Shown: positions 11,729-22,838 of the stretch, one piece after another
Position numbering within the stretch: position 1 is the first letter of the stretch
Layout of the letters: every line of letters begins with the position of its first letter
Assembly: GCF_907165205.1 (NCBI RefSeq)
Contig: NC_058189.1
Location: 18,846,001 to 18,910,000, forward strand
Length of the DNA stretch: 64,000 nucleotides
DNA from: Coccinella septempunctata
Lineage: Eukaryota; Arthropoda; Insecta; Coleoptera; Coccinellidae
Direction of reading: 5' to 3'
The notes under the pieces: model-generated
Database searches by the model: none
Told to the model about the DNA's origin: nothing
What the model saw: only the letters and a program-made list of their open reading frames with translations
Position numbers and translations under genes: made by a program

Positions 11729-11816
11729 GTTGCCGTTCCAATGCGTATCTAAAAATCTATTGGATGCTACGGAATTACTGTGGGGGCGGCTGTAGTTTAT
11801 AAATACTGGTCGGAGA
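11729..11816 (+). promoter_or_regulatory. Captured piece of the H3-H4 promoter
   Basis: GTTGCCGTTCCAATGCGTAT through CTGGTCGGAGA matches 4892-4980 with a few changes. It keeps both CCAAT boxes and the H4-side TATAAATA (11798-11805) but stops just short of the H3-side TATA. Element A starts on its left reading left and element B on its right reading right, so the former divergent promoter now lies between two retroelement 5' ends. The B junction is only 11 bp past the TATA. Confidence 0.88.
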
Positions 11817-13525
11817 GTAAGTTCCCGTCACCAGTGTCCAGAATTTGTTTTTCGTTGGTACTGCAGAAAACATCAGGTGAGCTTATTTTTCGTATCTTTT
11901 TTTTTCTGATTTTTCTCATAGCGTAGGAAACTGTTGGCTTTATACCATAGTTTTATATTAGACTATTTCATTGAAGATTCCTGAATATTTTATTATTTTC
12001 AAATTGCTTGATATTTTGAGAAATCTGAGTATAAAACCATGTCGGAAACCCCAGATAATGAGGGTTCCTATATGGAAGCGACCGATGCTGAAGAATTCAG
12101 CGACGGTGAACACGAAAGCAGTTGAAAGCTCAAATTGTCAAACTGACCGAAACTGTGTCACAGTTGGTCGGTGAGATGAGCCTCTTGAGAGAGGAAATGA
12201 CCCGAAAGAATATGCCGAAATCCCCCACTTAAACCACAATTACAAAACCGGTAGCGGGTTCCAAAAATAATTCCCTTAAAGGAATTGTTTCACAACAAGG
12301 AAATATGATACAATGTTGGATGCGAAGGCCCCAAGCGCGCCCCCAACTAAACGCGCGCGAGAAGAAAGCTCCTGATGAGGAGACCGTCAAGTCTATTCCT
12401 GACAAACCAAGGTTCATCTATTGCACATCGAAGCAGCTTGTTTTCAGTGGCCTGAATTCGTTTGATATGGCTCTTTGCCGCGAAACCCCAGGCAACTGAT
12501 CCATCAGTCAGTTGAGGCCTAGCAACGGCTTTGATTATTATCTTCAATTTTGTCTCGTTAGACATGTGGCTTCTTCTTCCTATCAGAGGATAGAGTCTAT
12601 TCATCGCTGCTTTCGTTTTGTCGATTGCTTGTTTGATATGACTTTTCCAAGTAAGTCCTTTGTCAAGCGTTATTCCTTAACATTTGGCTTCATTTTTCCA
12701 GTCGATTTCTTCGCCGTCAACTTCCAGTTTCGTTGTGGGTCGCAGTCTTCTCTTCTGTAGTAATATTGCTTGGCTCTTTTGTCCATTGAGCTTGATTTTC
12801 CACTTTATGCACCAGTCATTTGTTTCGTCAAAAAGAAGAACAGAAGAAGCCTCCAATAAAACAGGCTGTAAACAGTCAACAGGAGAAGAAAAAGATATCT
12901 GAATCAGCCGATGATTAAGATATCTTCACGGAGAAAATTTTCAACAAGATAATGTTGAAAATTGAGAGGAAAATGGAAAAGAAACTCCAAGCATTATTCA
13001 GTAAACTGAATTAATGGACATTACGGATATTAGGAAGAAATCCCTCGAGATAATCTCGTGGAACATAAACGGGATCAACACTCGGAAAACCGAGATAGAA
13101 GAAATAATATCAGAGAGACAACCTGATATTATAGCCCTATAGGAAACAAGAATAAATCGGAACAGACGACTGAATTTCATGAATTATGAAACATATAGAT
13201 GTGACAGAATTACAAACACCGGAGGAGGAGTAGCAATATTGGTGAGAACAGATCTGAAACACTACTTCAAAAGTAGATCCGACGAAACACAAGGAAAAAC
13301 AGAAAAAGTGACGATTGTTGCCGAATTAAATCGTCAAAGAGTCGAAATTACCTCGGCATATAAGCCGTCACAAAACAATTTATTGGAAGAAGAGATAAAC
13401 AACATGTTGGAAGGAACAAACCCGGAAATCTGCATCGCAGATTTCAACTGTAAATTCCCATCATAACAGAGAATAGAAATGGCAAAAAACTCAAGGATTT
13501 CGCCGAAAAACAAAATGCCATAGTG
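11817..13525 (+). mobile_element. Element B: rearranged Jockey-like element under the H4 TATA
   Basis: Begins inside a D-type 5' UTR (GTGTCCAGAATTTG, CGTTGGTACTGCAG, splice-donor-like CAGGTGAGCTT at 11874-11884), then A-type ORF1 from ATG 12040 (MSETPDNEGSYMEATDAEEF), broken by a short deletion after about 28 codons. At 12391/12392 it switches to an inverted 438-bp piece of A-type reverse transcriptase, and at 12829/12830 back to the ORF1 C-terminus, the ORF1/ORF2 junction (13014) and the endonuclease start, ending abruptly at 13525 without RT or poly(A). It carries frameshifts and stops, so it is inactive. Confidence 0.82.
12392..12829 (-). pseudogene. Inverted A-type RT segment inside element B ORF1
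   Basis: Minus-strand RT C-terminal region (MNRLYPLIGRRSHMSNETKL, then RPQLTDGSVAWGFAAKSHIK) equivalent to element A about 7795-8220, placed backwards in the ORF1 of B. The flanks are ORF1 on both sides, so about 430 bp of ORF1 was replaced, as by template switching or double-strand-break repair. Confidence 0.8.
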
Positions 13526-14461
13526 AAATTGAAAACATTCATATTAAATTCTAAAAATTAACGAACTATATTTTTCTTCAAACCATATAGGGCCCAAAAG
13601 TATTCCCTGGACCCTCTGAGTTTTGAAGATATTACGAATATAAAATATTGAATACATAGATGAGGATTTTCTATAAATTTTTATCCTGTTACCCGGTGCC
13701 GAAACAATGCTTGAAAAATACCGAGTTACAGAACTTTTCAAATTGATAACTTATTTTGCACAAGCAATAAATAATATAATTGATTGATTCAGGAATGAAC
13801 TCTGAACTTTTCGTTTCTTTTCGTACGAATACTGAATATTCATATGTAAATAAAATACTTCCTGAAGTCTTTCACACTCCACCCCGGAATCAACTTTCTG
13901 TATTCTGATTGGAGAATTGAAAATGAAAATAATTTCGGAAATGTGAATGAAGCCGCCCCAAAAACCCAACAGTAGTCGGCCATATTTATCAAAGCGAAGC
14001 CGAAAACTTCGATAAGTTATATTATAACATAAATAACTCTTAAAAGTGGCCACTACAGTGCGGACCGTATAGGCTGTCTGGGATATTTATGAGAAGAATG
14101 CGAATGCGGCACCTTTGATGGTTTTTTTATTACCCCTGCATATTGCGTTCACCAATGAGTCCGCGCCTAAATATATTTCTTGGTATTCCTGTTGTTGCTG
14201 ACTGAACTGCATTTATTTTCATTCGGTACATAAGTTGATTTTTTTCATGTCTAAGCTCAAAATGCCGCCCCTAAATCCTAGCGCCTTAGGCGGCCGCCTA
14301 CCCTGCCTACCCCCTAGCGACGGCCCTGCCAATTCGGCATCATTCGGATAGCTTCGGAAAAAACGATTCCTTCAACCAATCGTTGCATTTGGTTCATTGT
14401 TTTGGTTTTGATCAAAATATAAATGAAATATAATATAAGCTATCTTTTTTCGAGGACGTTT
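13526..14461. other. Intergenic region, no gene recognised
   Basis: AT-rich sequence with scattered stops. A short GC-rich patch (about 14282-14330, GGCGGCCGCCTACCC) lies at the right. No repeat partner elsewhere in the window was found for most of it. Confidence 0.35.
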
Positions 14462-14657
14462 CCTCTCTCACTATGCTCTATCTTGGTGTGTAATATCTTT
14501 TGTTTCTAGTCGCTCCTGGTTAACTTGGCAGTGAAATCTGTCCCATTTTAAGGAATTCGTGCATCTCTCTCTCTTGTGTTATCTTCCATAAGTCTCTCTT
14601 CGTTCAATTATGGGAAAGCATTTGTAGCACACCAAGATACAGCATAGTGAGAGAGAA
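14462..14657. repeat. Short inverted repeat, MITE-like
   Basis: CTCTCTCACTATGCTCTATC plus CTTGGTGTG at 14462-14490 is repeated inverted at 14629-14657 (CACACCAAGATACAGCATAG then TGAGAGAGA). About 138 bp separates the arms. No target duplication could be fixed. Confidence 0.5.
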
Positions 14658-14850
14658 AACGGTGTGTATTATCTTTGATTTGTAGAGGTCGCCCCAGTAG
14701 GAAACATTTCGTAGTTGTCATGACATGTGTAAATTTGCATGATTTTCAATTCTTTTCTGTTTATTCCAAGTTTCGGGGTTGACTTAGTTATCTGTTAGTT
14801 AGTTCTGGAGTTATTTTGACAATTTGAAGACAATATTCCATGATAGCAAA

Positions 14851-14933
14851 ATGCCAAGCTTGCTTTGTTTACTTTGTGGTGGTGATGAGACAAATGTTCA
14901 AAAATTGCATAATTATCCCCGTAATCTAGGAAG
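14851..14933 (+). other. Candidate first coding exon with CxxC
   Basis: ATG at 14851 opens a 28-codon reading MPSLLCLLCGGDETNVQKLH then NYPRNLGR, ending at a strong splice donor (AAG/GTGAGTT at 14933/14934). CxxC, then HNYPR, recalls the start of THAP-like zinc fingers, but no downstream exon was found before element E. It may be the 5' end of a gene or DNA transposon lost by later insertions. Confidence 0.25.
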
Positions 14934-15159
14934 GTGAGTTAATATGTAATTATTGCTAAGGTTTCTATGTTTCTTAAATCAAAGAACTAATAATGTCGGA
15001 GTTCGGTGCGGAGAGCGGATCGGTGCGGACCTAACCAATTTCGATTCTTCCTGGTGGCGTGTTATTTCCCCTATTGCAAGGTGGTGAGATAGTTCAAAAA
15101 CAGGAGTCGAATTATTACTTTTTGATTTAAGGTTTCATTGGGATACTTTAAGTTATTTT
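14934..15159. other. Gap before element E, nothing recognised
   Basis: No supported feature. The 5' end of element E is not defined and could lie within this stretch. Confidence 0.3.
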
Positions 15160-15288
15160 TCATTTGTTTTTGGGGTTTTTCTTGTATATTTTTTTCTTTC
15201 TTATATACCTATTTAAAACTGTACGTGAAGTACACTTCTTTTTGAGAGTTGATGAAAAAGGAAAAAACATCAGTAGAAAGGGATAAAA

Positions 15289-16745
15289 ATGGCAAATAAT
15301 AGTCCGGGGATTTATCCCCGGATAAAAACGGCAATTACTCCGAAATCGATAAAAACATTGGAGAATATACAGGAAAATAGTGAGCAATTTTCTTTCGCAG
15401 ATTTAATAATACTTAAAAATGAATTAGATGAACTGAAAAAACAGGCAATTTTGAACGAAGACAGCGAGTTGAATACTCAAGTCGACATATTATCACAATC
15501 TTTAACATTGAAAAAAGATGCGAACGAAAATAAACACATATTCAAATACGGAGTTAATGATAAGGGACCATATGTTGTTTTTGTAGAAAGTAAGATTGGT
15601 AACGTGGGAAATCTAAACCCATTGACTATAGGAAAAATTTTTTTCGAAAATAACAACTTTGAATTAAGAATAAATAAAATATCCAAAAAAGGTAGAAATA
15701 GAATAGGAATAGAGTTTTCCACGGCCGAAGATGCAAACAAGTTTGTATCAAATAATACTTTTCCAGCTTATAATGTATACATCCCTGCAGTATATTTAAC
15801 AGTCAGGGGTATCATTTCGGGAATAGATGTAGATATAGATGAACAAGAAATTATAGATTTTGGAAAATCCGATTACGAAATAATAAATGTTCGAAGACTA
15901 AAGAAAAGAATTATAATCGATGGCGAAGTACAATACAAAAAGACTAAATCTTGCGTAATTACGTTTAGAAGTACTACATTACCTAAATATATAACATTAT
16001 ACCATAATTTTTCAGAAGTCTCGCAATACGTCTATCCTGTTATACAATGCTTTAATTGCCTACGTTTCGGACATACGGCACATTTATGTAAAAGTAGTAG
16101 GAGATGCAGAAATTGTGGTGAGGATCATGAATATGTAAACTGCCCTAATGAAACAAAATGTATATTTTGTGGAGAAGGGCATACGGCGATGGAAAGAACC
16201 TGCCCGGAATACGAACATCAAAAATTGATTAAAGAAGCTATGGCAGTATATAAATATACCTTTTATGAAGCGAACCTCATGCTTCGAAAACGAAAAAATT
16301 TCAATATAGGTACGAGTGCATTTCCGAGTCTTCCGAAATACGAGGAGGAAAATAACATCAAAACACTCCCGGTAACAGTTAACAGAATATCATATGCGGA
16401 CAAAACAAAAGCATCAAAAAACATTCAGATAATAAAACAAATAAACCCCACAGAATTACCACCTTTTCTCCTAGGAAAAGAATAGCTCCTCAAAAACCAG
16501 CATATGACAGAGATGAAATTAAAAAATGCCTGATCGAATATGAACCAAATTACAACATGAATAATAGAGAAAAAATTTATAATACCCAAAACTCAGAAAT
16601 GGATATATCTATAAACTCAGATGATATTAATCCAACAAATGAAATAGAAACTCAATCGAACTATTCAAATTTCGAAGAGAATATTATAAATAATGAGAGA
16701 AAAATAATTATTCACGATGTACAAATACATAAACCTCCAGTATAA
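15289..16745 (+). pseudogene. Element E ORF1: zinc-knuckle gag-like protein, one frameshift
   Basis: The 398-residue frame from ATG 15289 includes a weak coiled coil near residues 35-65, a central RNA-binding-like domain (KGPYVVFVESK, then NRIGIEFSTAEDANKFV) and three knuckles: CFNCLRFGHTAHLC, CRNCGEDHEYVNC, CIFCGEGHTAMERTC. It meets a stop at 16485. A second frame continues with plausible Asn/Glu-rich sequence to 16745 (DVQIHKPPV), so a one-base indel near 16465-16475 probably split a protein of about 485 residues. Knuckle spacing matches ORF1 of I and Jockey-type elements. Confidence 0.72.
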
Positions 16746-16884
16746 AATAGAAATAGATGATACATCTATGGATGAAATTGGAGAATATTAACCCTTCATT
16801 ATATCATGCCCACCGACAAATATATGTGTATATGTAAACCCCTTTATTATTTTATTTACCTAACTAGTCTCAAATATATTCAAT

Positions 16885-18958
16885 ATGTTTATTATACAAT
16901 GGAATATAAGATCAATAATAGCTAATTATAACGAACTTATGGGCAAGCTGACAATGTCTATGCCGGATATGATAGCCTTGACTGAAACCCTTCTTGATAA
17001 AGATAAAATAATTAAAATAAAAAATTATAAAATCATCAGAAATGACAGATATGACCGTTGGGGAGGAATAGCCCTCTTAATCAAGGAAAATATAAAGTTC
17101 AAAATTATAAACATAAATATCCAAAATATGCCAAAAAAATTCCAATTTCAGATAGTAGAAGTAAACAAGGTCTGGTTTATTAACATATATAACCCACCAG
17201 ATACCAAATTAGACAAGAAAATATTGATTAAAATAATAGATTCAAGCCCAGGTCCTTTTGTGATCATGGGAGACCTGAATGCGCAAAACTTCATGTGGGG
17301 GTCTGAGTCCATAAACCCCAATGGTAGGATTATTCAAGAGCTAACTGAAGATCGGGATATAATTATACTAAATGATGGATCTGCGACAAGAATGACGAAA
17401 CCAAATGAAAAGAAAAGTGCACCAGACCTGACTATTGTACCGACTAATCTCGCCAACAAGTTTTCGTGGATGGTAAATCATGATACAGGACAAAGCGACC
17501 ACTTCCCAATTCACATACATTTTTCAGAAGAACCAAACATAAAAACGACAAAATTTTATTCTACAAGAAAATTTAAAACTTCCAAAGCTGATTGGCCTAA
17601 ATTCCAAACGAATATAAACAATTTCATGAGTGAGAATGAAATAAACAACTTAAGTGAATTCGATGATATGATTAAGATATGTGCGGAAAGAAGCATCCCC
17701 ATCAAAATGGATAGAAAAACCAATAACCATAAGATTGCGATATGGTGGACTGATGAACTGACGAAGGCAATACTCCAGCGAAAAGATGCCTTTGCGGAAT
17801 ATATAAGAGAACCCAATTTGGAAAATTATATCAGAGTAAAGGAATTGAAAGCCAGAACCAAACGTATGATCAAAACCGAAAAAAGGAATAGTTTCAGAAA
17901 ATTTACTGAGAGTATAAATTTCAACAATAGCAAGAAAGCATGGAATACCATAAAAAAAATTCAAAGGTAGTAAAGACGGACATACCTGCAATAACCAACC
18001 CGAGGTTGAAACCGTGGAAAAATTAATGATCAAACTAACAGAAAATAAATCACCCCTGATATCTTTTAACCTAGAGAACAACCTTTCCCCTATGATCACC
18101 CCATTGGAAATTCGTAAACTTATACCGGAAAAAGACTCTGCTCCTGGAATGAATTCGCTGACATATCCAATGTACAGAAATCTACCTATAATGGCTTGGG
18201 AAAAATTAGCGGAAATATTCAACAAGCTACTTGTAAATCCACAAACTATAAATACCTTAATGAAATTTTTGATACTCCCTTTCGGCAAACCAGGTAAAGA
18301 CGTCAACAATGTAGACAATTTACGACCCATCTCGTTGGCACCCTGCTCAGTGAAAATATTGGAGTCAATAGTAAAACACAGGATAGAAAAAATAACAGAG
18401 GAAAATATAGAAAAAAATAATCCCTACAGTTTCGGTTTTAGACGAGGAAAATCTATTTACGACAATCTCTTGGTGGCATGCTCCAGCATCTATGAATCCT
18501 TTATACGGAGAAAATTCACTATCATTATTTTGCTGGATATAAAAGCAGCTTATGATAATGTGAACCTACATATTCTTAAGGATGATTTATATGATATCGG
18601 CATACCAGTAGACATCGCAAATCTGATTATAGCTTTAATGAATTATCGGGAATTATATTTTCATGATAAAGATGCAGACAGCATAAAGGGACCCTGGATA
18701 GCGCATGAAGGATTAATACAGGGATCATTACTTAGCCCTACATTATTTAATGTATATCTCTTGAAAGTTGGGGTGTGCGCAGCGGGAAATGTTAAGATTT
18801 TTCAGTATGCTGATGATCTGTTTTTAGAATGTACAGGATGGGACATAGGAGAGATATGGGAAAATCTAGATAAAACCTTAAAAAATCTAGGAGAATGGCT
18901 GGGAAAGAGAAACCTCAAAATGTGTGCAGAAAAATGTGCTGCAATGTTATTTGCACAA
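16885..18958 (+). pseudogene. Element E ORF2: endonuclease-RT, frameshifted and truncated
   Basis: Starts MFIIQWNIRSI. Endonuclease landmarks: QWN (metal ligand), ALTET, GGIALLI, GDLNAQNF, SAPDLTI and SDHFPIHIHF, spanning 16885-17530. A frameshift in an A-run near 17955-17962 moves to a second frame carrying RT motifs: LRPISLAPCSVKILE, SFGFRRGKSIYDN, LLDIKAAYDNV, HEGLIQGSLLSPTLFN and FQYADDLFLE (catalytic YADD, about 18805-18816). Similarity ends after KCAAMLFAQ. No RNase H part remains, so whether the intact element had one cannot be told. Confidence 0.78.
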
Positions 18959-19030
18959 ATTTTGTTGGTTTATGAGTACCATGGTCTCTTGAAATCTCAT
19001 AAAAGCAAAGAGTTTCATTTTTGCTTTTTT

Positions 19031-19104
19031 GAATAAGAGAAGCCCGATGATATGGCTTTATTTTTCAATCGTAGACGTTAAAAAAATAATGTGTTCCTGC
19101 GACA
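19031..19104 (+). mobile_element. hAT transposase fragment (BED-finger start)
   Basis: GAATAAGAGAAGCCCGATGA through GTTCCTGCGACAC matches 60977-61050, where the same sequence codes NKRSPIRLYFSIVDLEK, then IMCSCD. A remnant cut by the palindromic MITE that follows. Confidence 0.55.
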
Positions 19105-19106
19105 CA

Positions 19107-19207
19107 TTTCGGACGTTCCGAGAATTGTTCTAGAACTGCGCAAAACTGTTGCGCCCTAGTATCGAATACTCTGCGCAGTTCTAGAACCATTCTCGGACTG
19201 TCCGAAA
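19107..19207. mobile_element. 101-bp palindromic MITE
   Basis: Terminal inverted repeats of about 36 bp (TTTCGGACGTTCCGAGAATT left, TTTCGGACAGTCCGAGAATG right, each continuing GTTCTAGAACTGCGCA) separated by about 25 bp. No coding capacity. It interrupts the hAT fragment at GCGACA. Confidence 0.65.
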
Positions 19208-19267
19208 TTCGAACCCGAATACAGCTATTCTATTGATGAATAAATTGGTAATGGTAATACCATTGTA

Positions 19268-19500
19268 TGAAGATAATTCTGGTGCAGTTGCCATTGCTAA
19301 ATACGGCAACTCCACAAAAAACTCTAAACATACTGAAGTGTAGTATCATTTAATTAATGAGAATTATGAGAAGGGTGTGATTGATATTGTAAAGATGAAG
19401 TCTAAATTTAATTTAGCAGACATGTTGAATAAAAGTTTATATAAGAATTCCCAATTAGTATGAACCCAAAAATAAGAATAAGTTTTTAAAAAACAGAGTG
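19268..19500 (+). mobile_element. Ty1/copia RNase H C-terminus and pol end
   Basis: In one frame: GAVAIAKYGNSTKNSKHTEV, stop, YHLINENYEKGVIDIVKMKS, then KFNLADMLNKSL. This is the familiar end of copia RNase H (SKHIEV..YH, then ID..K..S..N.AD..TK.L). The TAG replaces the residue after TEV. The following CAGAGTGGAGTTAGGATTGG resembles a polypurine tract and LTR start, so an LTR may begin about 19500, but its far end is not defined. Confidence 0.65.
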
Positions 19501-21419
19501 GAGTTAGGATTGGTTTAATTTTCTTGAAATGTGTTTTAGAATTTCATGTAAAGGATCTATATTATAGATTTAAGGAGGCGTGTTGTAAGTGTCCGGATAT
19601 GTATCTCATAAATACTATAATATTGACCTTATCAAAGTGTTTCGTGGCGCCACCAGTCATACTATATTCCAGTTTGGCAACTCTGTGTTTAAGTCATTTT
19701 GAGTGACACATGTGATGATATTGACATATTTATAGGAAAAATCAGTCAGCCAGCCAGTTTTTGTAAAACGTTCTTCGAATAGAGATTGCAGATTTGATAT
19801 GAATCTATAATTCAGTTAAGAGCAATTATGACCTATTTTCGAATAAGGAAAATGTTGACTGGAAATCGCATAACTGAAAAAAAATTAAAGAGAAATTCGA
19901 GGTTTTTTGATACCCTCTCAAAATTTGGAAATCTTCCGCAACTAAGCTTTTGCGTGCCTATTTTTATATGAAATTTTTTAAATAAAATTATTCAGGAAAT
20001 ATACTTAAAGTTTTGGACCTATCAAATTGTTCAACACCCCGTATATGGTCAACACTGTGTTTTGTACAATTAATTCAAGACAAAAAATCTTACTCCGAAG
20101 CAAATTAAGGTTATTTTCGTGACAAAAATTCTACTCTTTATTTACTAACAATATTCGAAATCACAATTATACTTTTTTCAGAGTGTTCATCAGAAATTTC
20201 AATTGATATCTATTTCAGGATCATAAGATAATTTCATTCGAAGCTTTGAGTATTCGATTAATACACTCAATGTTCAGAAGTACATATACTAAACTAAAGC
20301 TGTCTTTCTATATAGAATTTTTGTGTTCAAAGTTTCTCCGAAGAGAATGAGAACTATCGTATATTCCAACGGATTAAAAAACAATCATATAACCTTGAAT
20401 ATTGAATCACTTCATATAAGACATCAAGCAATTAAAACAGAATTATTCTTCACCTCTAACAAGAACAATCAAATAAGGCAACGTCAAGATATCATCAGAT
20501 CGATCGTTACCGGACCGTTTTGAACAGGGGGGGGCCATAAAGTGTCATAAAACATAAAAGTTGAAAGTTTATTGCTTCTATTGTCGAGAAGGCCGTAATC
20601 ACCATTCCAAATATTCTGTTACAAGAATAACGTGCCTGGCAAGTCTTGCTTTTTTGAACGAAACAATATCTTTGAGTATTCTCAATGATAATATGTATCG
20701 AAATTCTCCAGAAAAATTTTTCTTCGGAATACAAAAAATGAAGAATTATGAGAAAGAAAATTTTTGAATGATCTTCCTTACAAAATACTTATTGCAGAAA
20801 AATCACGTGGTGAATAAGAATATCGTTAATGGAGATGAGGGGTTGAAAAAAATATGCGAAAAACAACTACATAGTGCTTCACATTATGTACAGAGTTAAA
20901 TCGTCAACACTTTCTAATAGTGTTTTGGAAGGGTGGCAATTTCGAAAAAATATTATATGATGTACCCTTAGTTATGTATTTTCATCGAAAAAGCGAGTCT
21001 GCCATTTATTCCCAGACGTACTTAAGAAGACTCTCGTTTTCTACAATTTGTCTTCTTTCCTTCGAATAATATGAATTTCTCAAGAAAATACAACAGAAAT
21101 AAACCAGAATAGTCTGATTCAGAGTAGTTCGGAAATATTCAGGTAAAATACATGTCATCAACTCTGTTGTTATGAAAGGCCTATTTTATGAAAATATTCT
21201 TCTAAAATTGTGCTTCGCCGGCCTTATTTGAGCCATATATAAAGCAATAAAAATTTCCGTTGTTCAATATATTTGAATTCTTGGAAATTATACCTACACC
21301 TATAAACCAGGAATTACACAGTTGTACTCCTTACCCTCTCAAAATTTCAGGTAATGATGATGAAAAAAGGGGGGTGTATTTAAATAAAAGGAGGATTCGA
21401 TAAATACGAGTTTCATTTT

Positions 21420-21517
21420 GAACCCTACCGTTGAGTATTGTGTGTCTTGTGAAAAATTATCAAGAAATCTTCAGTATATCTATTTATTTGTGTTCTGTGA
21501 TATCTATCGATAATAAG
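21420..21517 (+). promoter_or_regulatory. Possible leader exon of the THAP gene (unit 1)
   Basis: TATTTAAATAAAAGG just upstream (about 21378-21392) is TATA-like, and a strong splice donor AATAAGGTGAGTG lies at about 21513-21523. Unit 2 keeps both (donor about 25017-25024). It could be the non-coding first exon spliced to the exon at 22075. Inference only. Confidence 0.3.
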
Positions 21518-21578
21518 GTGAGTGAACATCAACATTAATTGTTTAAAACTTAAAAGCTCACTTCCTCTCAACCTCATG

Positions 21579-21875
21579 TAAGTGTACGTTTATGGGAATC
21601 AGGACGGTGAAAAAAATCAGCAAATCTTAGCTAATTCCAACGTTTCGCAACATATATTGTCGCTTCTTCAGGGCTAAAATATGTACCATCTATTTTTTGA
21701 AAGCATAATTTGACTTTGGTAAGTGTGTCTCAGTGCGTATCGTGACTCTGCAATTGTCTGTTTTATTATATTCATGTTGATTTGTTTTTTTTTCTGTGTG
21801 TGTTGTCGTTTTTCGTTTCTATTCACGATGATCTGTATTTTTTTCACCTTCCTAATTCCCATTAACGTACACTTA
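21579..21875. mobile_element. MITE with 38-bp TIRs (unit 1)
   Basis: TAAGTGTACGTTTATGGGAA and the next 18 bases are repeated inverted at 21838-21875 (ending TTAACGTACACTTA). The flanking TA is consistent with a Tc1/mariner-like TA target. About 300 bp, non-coding. Inside, on the minus strand, CTGAAGA (21671-21665), a GCGACA/TGTTGC stem and GAAACGTT form a hammerhead-like core. Confidence 0.75.
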
Positions 21876-22074
21876 GATTAATTGTTTAACATGCTACACT
21901 TAATTGTTTAAATTGGTCCGGAAATCCGGAAGAGTTGCCTACAAACTTTTTCACTAGTTCCGTACAATTAGTATAATTTTTCTCATTTCAAAAAACGAAT
22001 GTGGAAATATGACTAGCTTGCGTGTTTATCCTGGATTTAGAAATTGGATTCTGCGAATTTCATTGTTTTTTTAG

Positions 22075-22459
22075 GGAAAATGTCTACAGTAATGTGCACA
22101 TATGTTGGATGTTCTAAGAAAATATCCACCGAGAAATCCATCACATATTTCAGATTTCCAGTGAAAGATGAACAACGTTGTCGAAAGTGGATTCAGCATT
22201 CTGGAAATACCGAGCTTTTAGGTAGGTAATCGTTTTATTCATAAACATTGTTTTCACTCCGGGTAATTACTGACGTGATAAACATTTTGATTAATCTACT
22301 GCTGTCATATCGAATCAAAAACTAATATTCATCATATTTTCAGATATGGATGAAAAACAATTGATATACAGAAAAATTTGCGAAGGGCATTTCGAACAGA
22401 ATGCCTTCACTTACCATCTCCGTCAAAGATTGGTGAAGACAGCTGTCGCTATACACTGA
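22075..22459 (+). pseudogene. THAP-domain exons, unit 1
   Basis: Exon 22075-22221 follows a TTTTTTAG acceptor; ATG 22080 opens MSTVMCTYVGCSKKISTEKS, then ITYFRFPVKDEQRCRKW, the first half of a C2CH THAP zinc finger (C..C, FRFP, W). A GTAGGT donor and a TTTTCAG acceptor at 22343 flank a 122-bp phase-1 intron; the next exon reads DMDEKQLIYRKICEGHFEQN then AFTYHLRQRLVKTAVAIH and a TGA at 22457-22459. Ligands C..H (CEGH) are present. The TGA falls where THAP proteins continue AVPTLF, so the domain is cut at its end. THAP domains occur in P-element-like transposases and cellular regulators; which this was cannot be told. Confidence 0.7.
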
Positions 22460-22838
22460 GGAGTTCCAGGATTTTTCGGTAAGTTTGCGATTGATATGTT
22501 TGGTGTCAGGCAAGGATTATTTTTAGTGAGGCATTTCGTGTGAATTAGTTATTTAATCAACTAGGCTATTAATGAAAGCGATTAATGATTGAGATATTTT
22601 AATTTTAATGTTCGAGATTATTCATCGCTCAATTAATGATCGAGTTGATTACAAGATTTTTCCGTCGACCACATTTTGAATTGAATGTGAATTCCTGATT
22701 GCAAAAATTTTCTATCGATACCTATCATAGAAATCATTTTATATATTATTACTCTAGAATGCAAATCCAGTAGTAAAAAATTCGGCGAAAAATTGACAGT
22801 GGTCGTTAATACGAATGCGCATAATTAGTTTATGCAAG
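22460..22838. other. Unit 1 tail after THAP exon
   Basis: A donor-like TTCGGTAAGTT follows about 20 nt past the stop, so the locus may once have continued. Otherwise AT-rich with no supported frame. The same holds for 25955-26327 in unit 2. Confidence 0.35.

Larger units (their letters stand above)
15160..18958 (+). mobile_element. Element E: I-like non-LTR retrotransposon, 3' truncated
   Basis: A second LINE type, much more AT-rich than A-D and with no sequence kinship to them beyond conserved motifs. It has a leader, ORF1 with zinc knuckles, and ORF2 with endonuclease and RT. RT homology stops at about 18958, shortly after the YADD motif, with no thumb, 3' UTR or poly(A); a hAT fragment follows at 19031. 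One frameshift each in ORF1 and ORF2 suggests a fairly young but dead copy. The clade (I/Nimb-like or another Jockey relative) is uncertain. Confidence 0.72.

Noticed and set aside
13970..13996. TCGGCCATATTTATC resembles the H3 TATA region (GTCGGCCCATATTTATAG)
   Set aside because: Only about 14 bases match and neither the CCAAT boxes nor a gene follow; chance cannot be excluded.
14282..14330. GC-rich patch with GGCGGCCGCC considered as CpG promoter or cloning-vector trace
   Set aside because: Too short, no vector polylinker context, and no adjoining exon with support.
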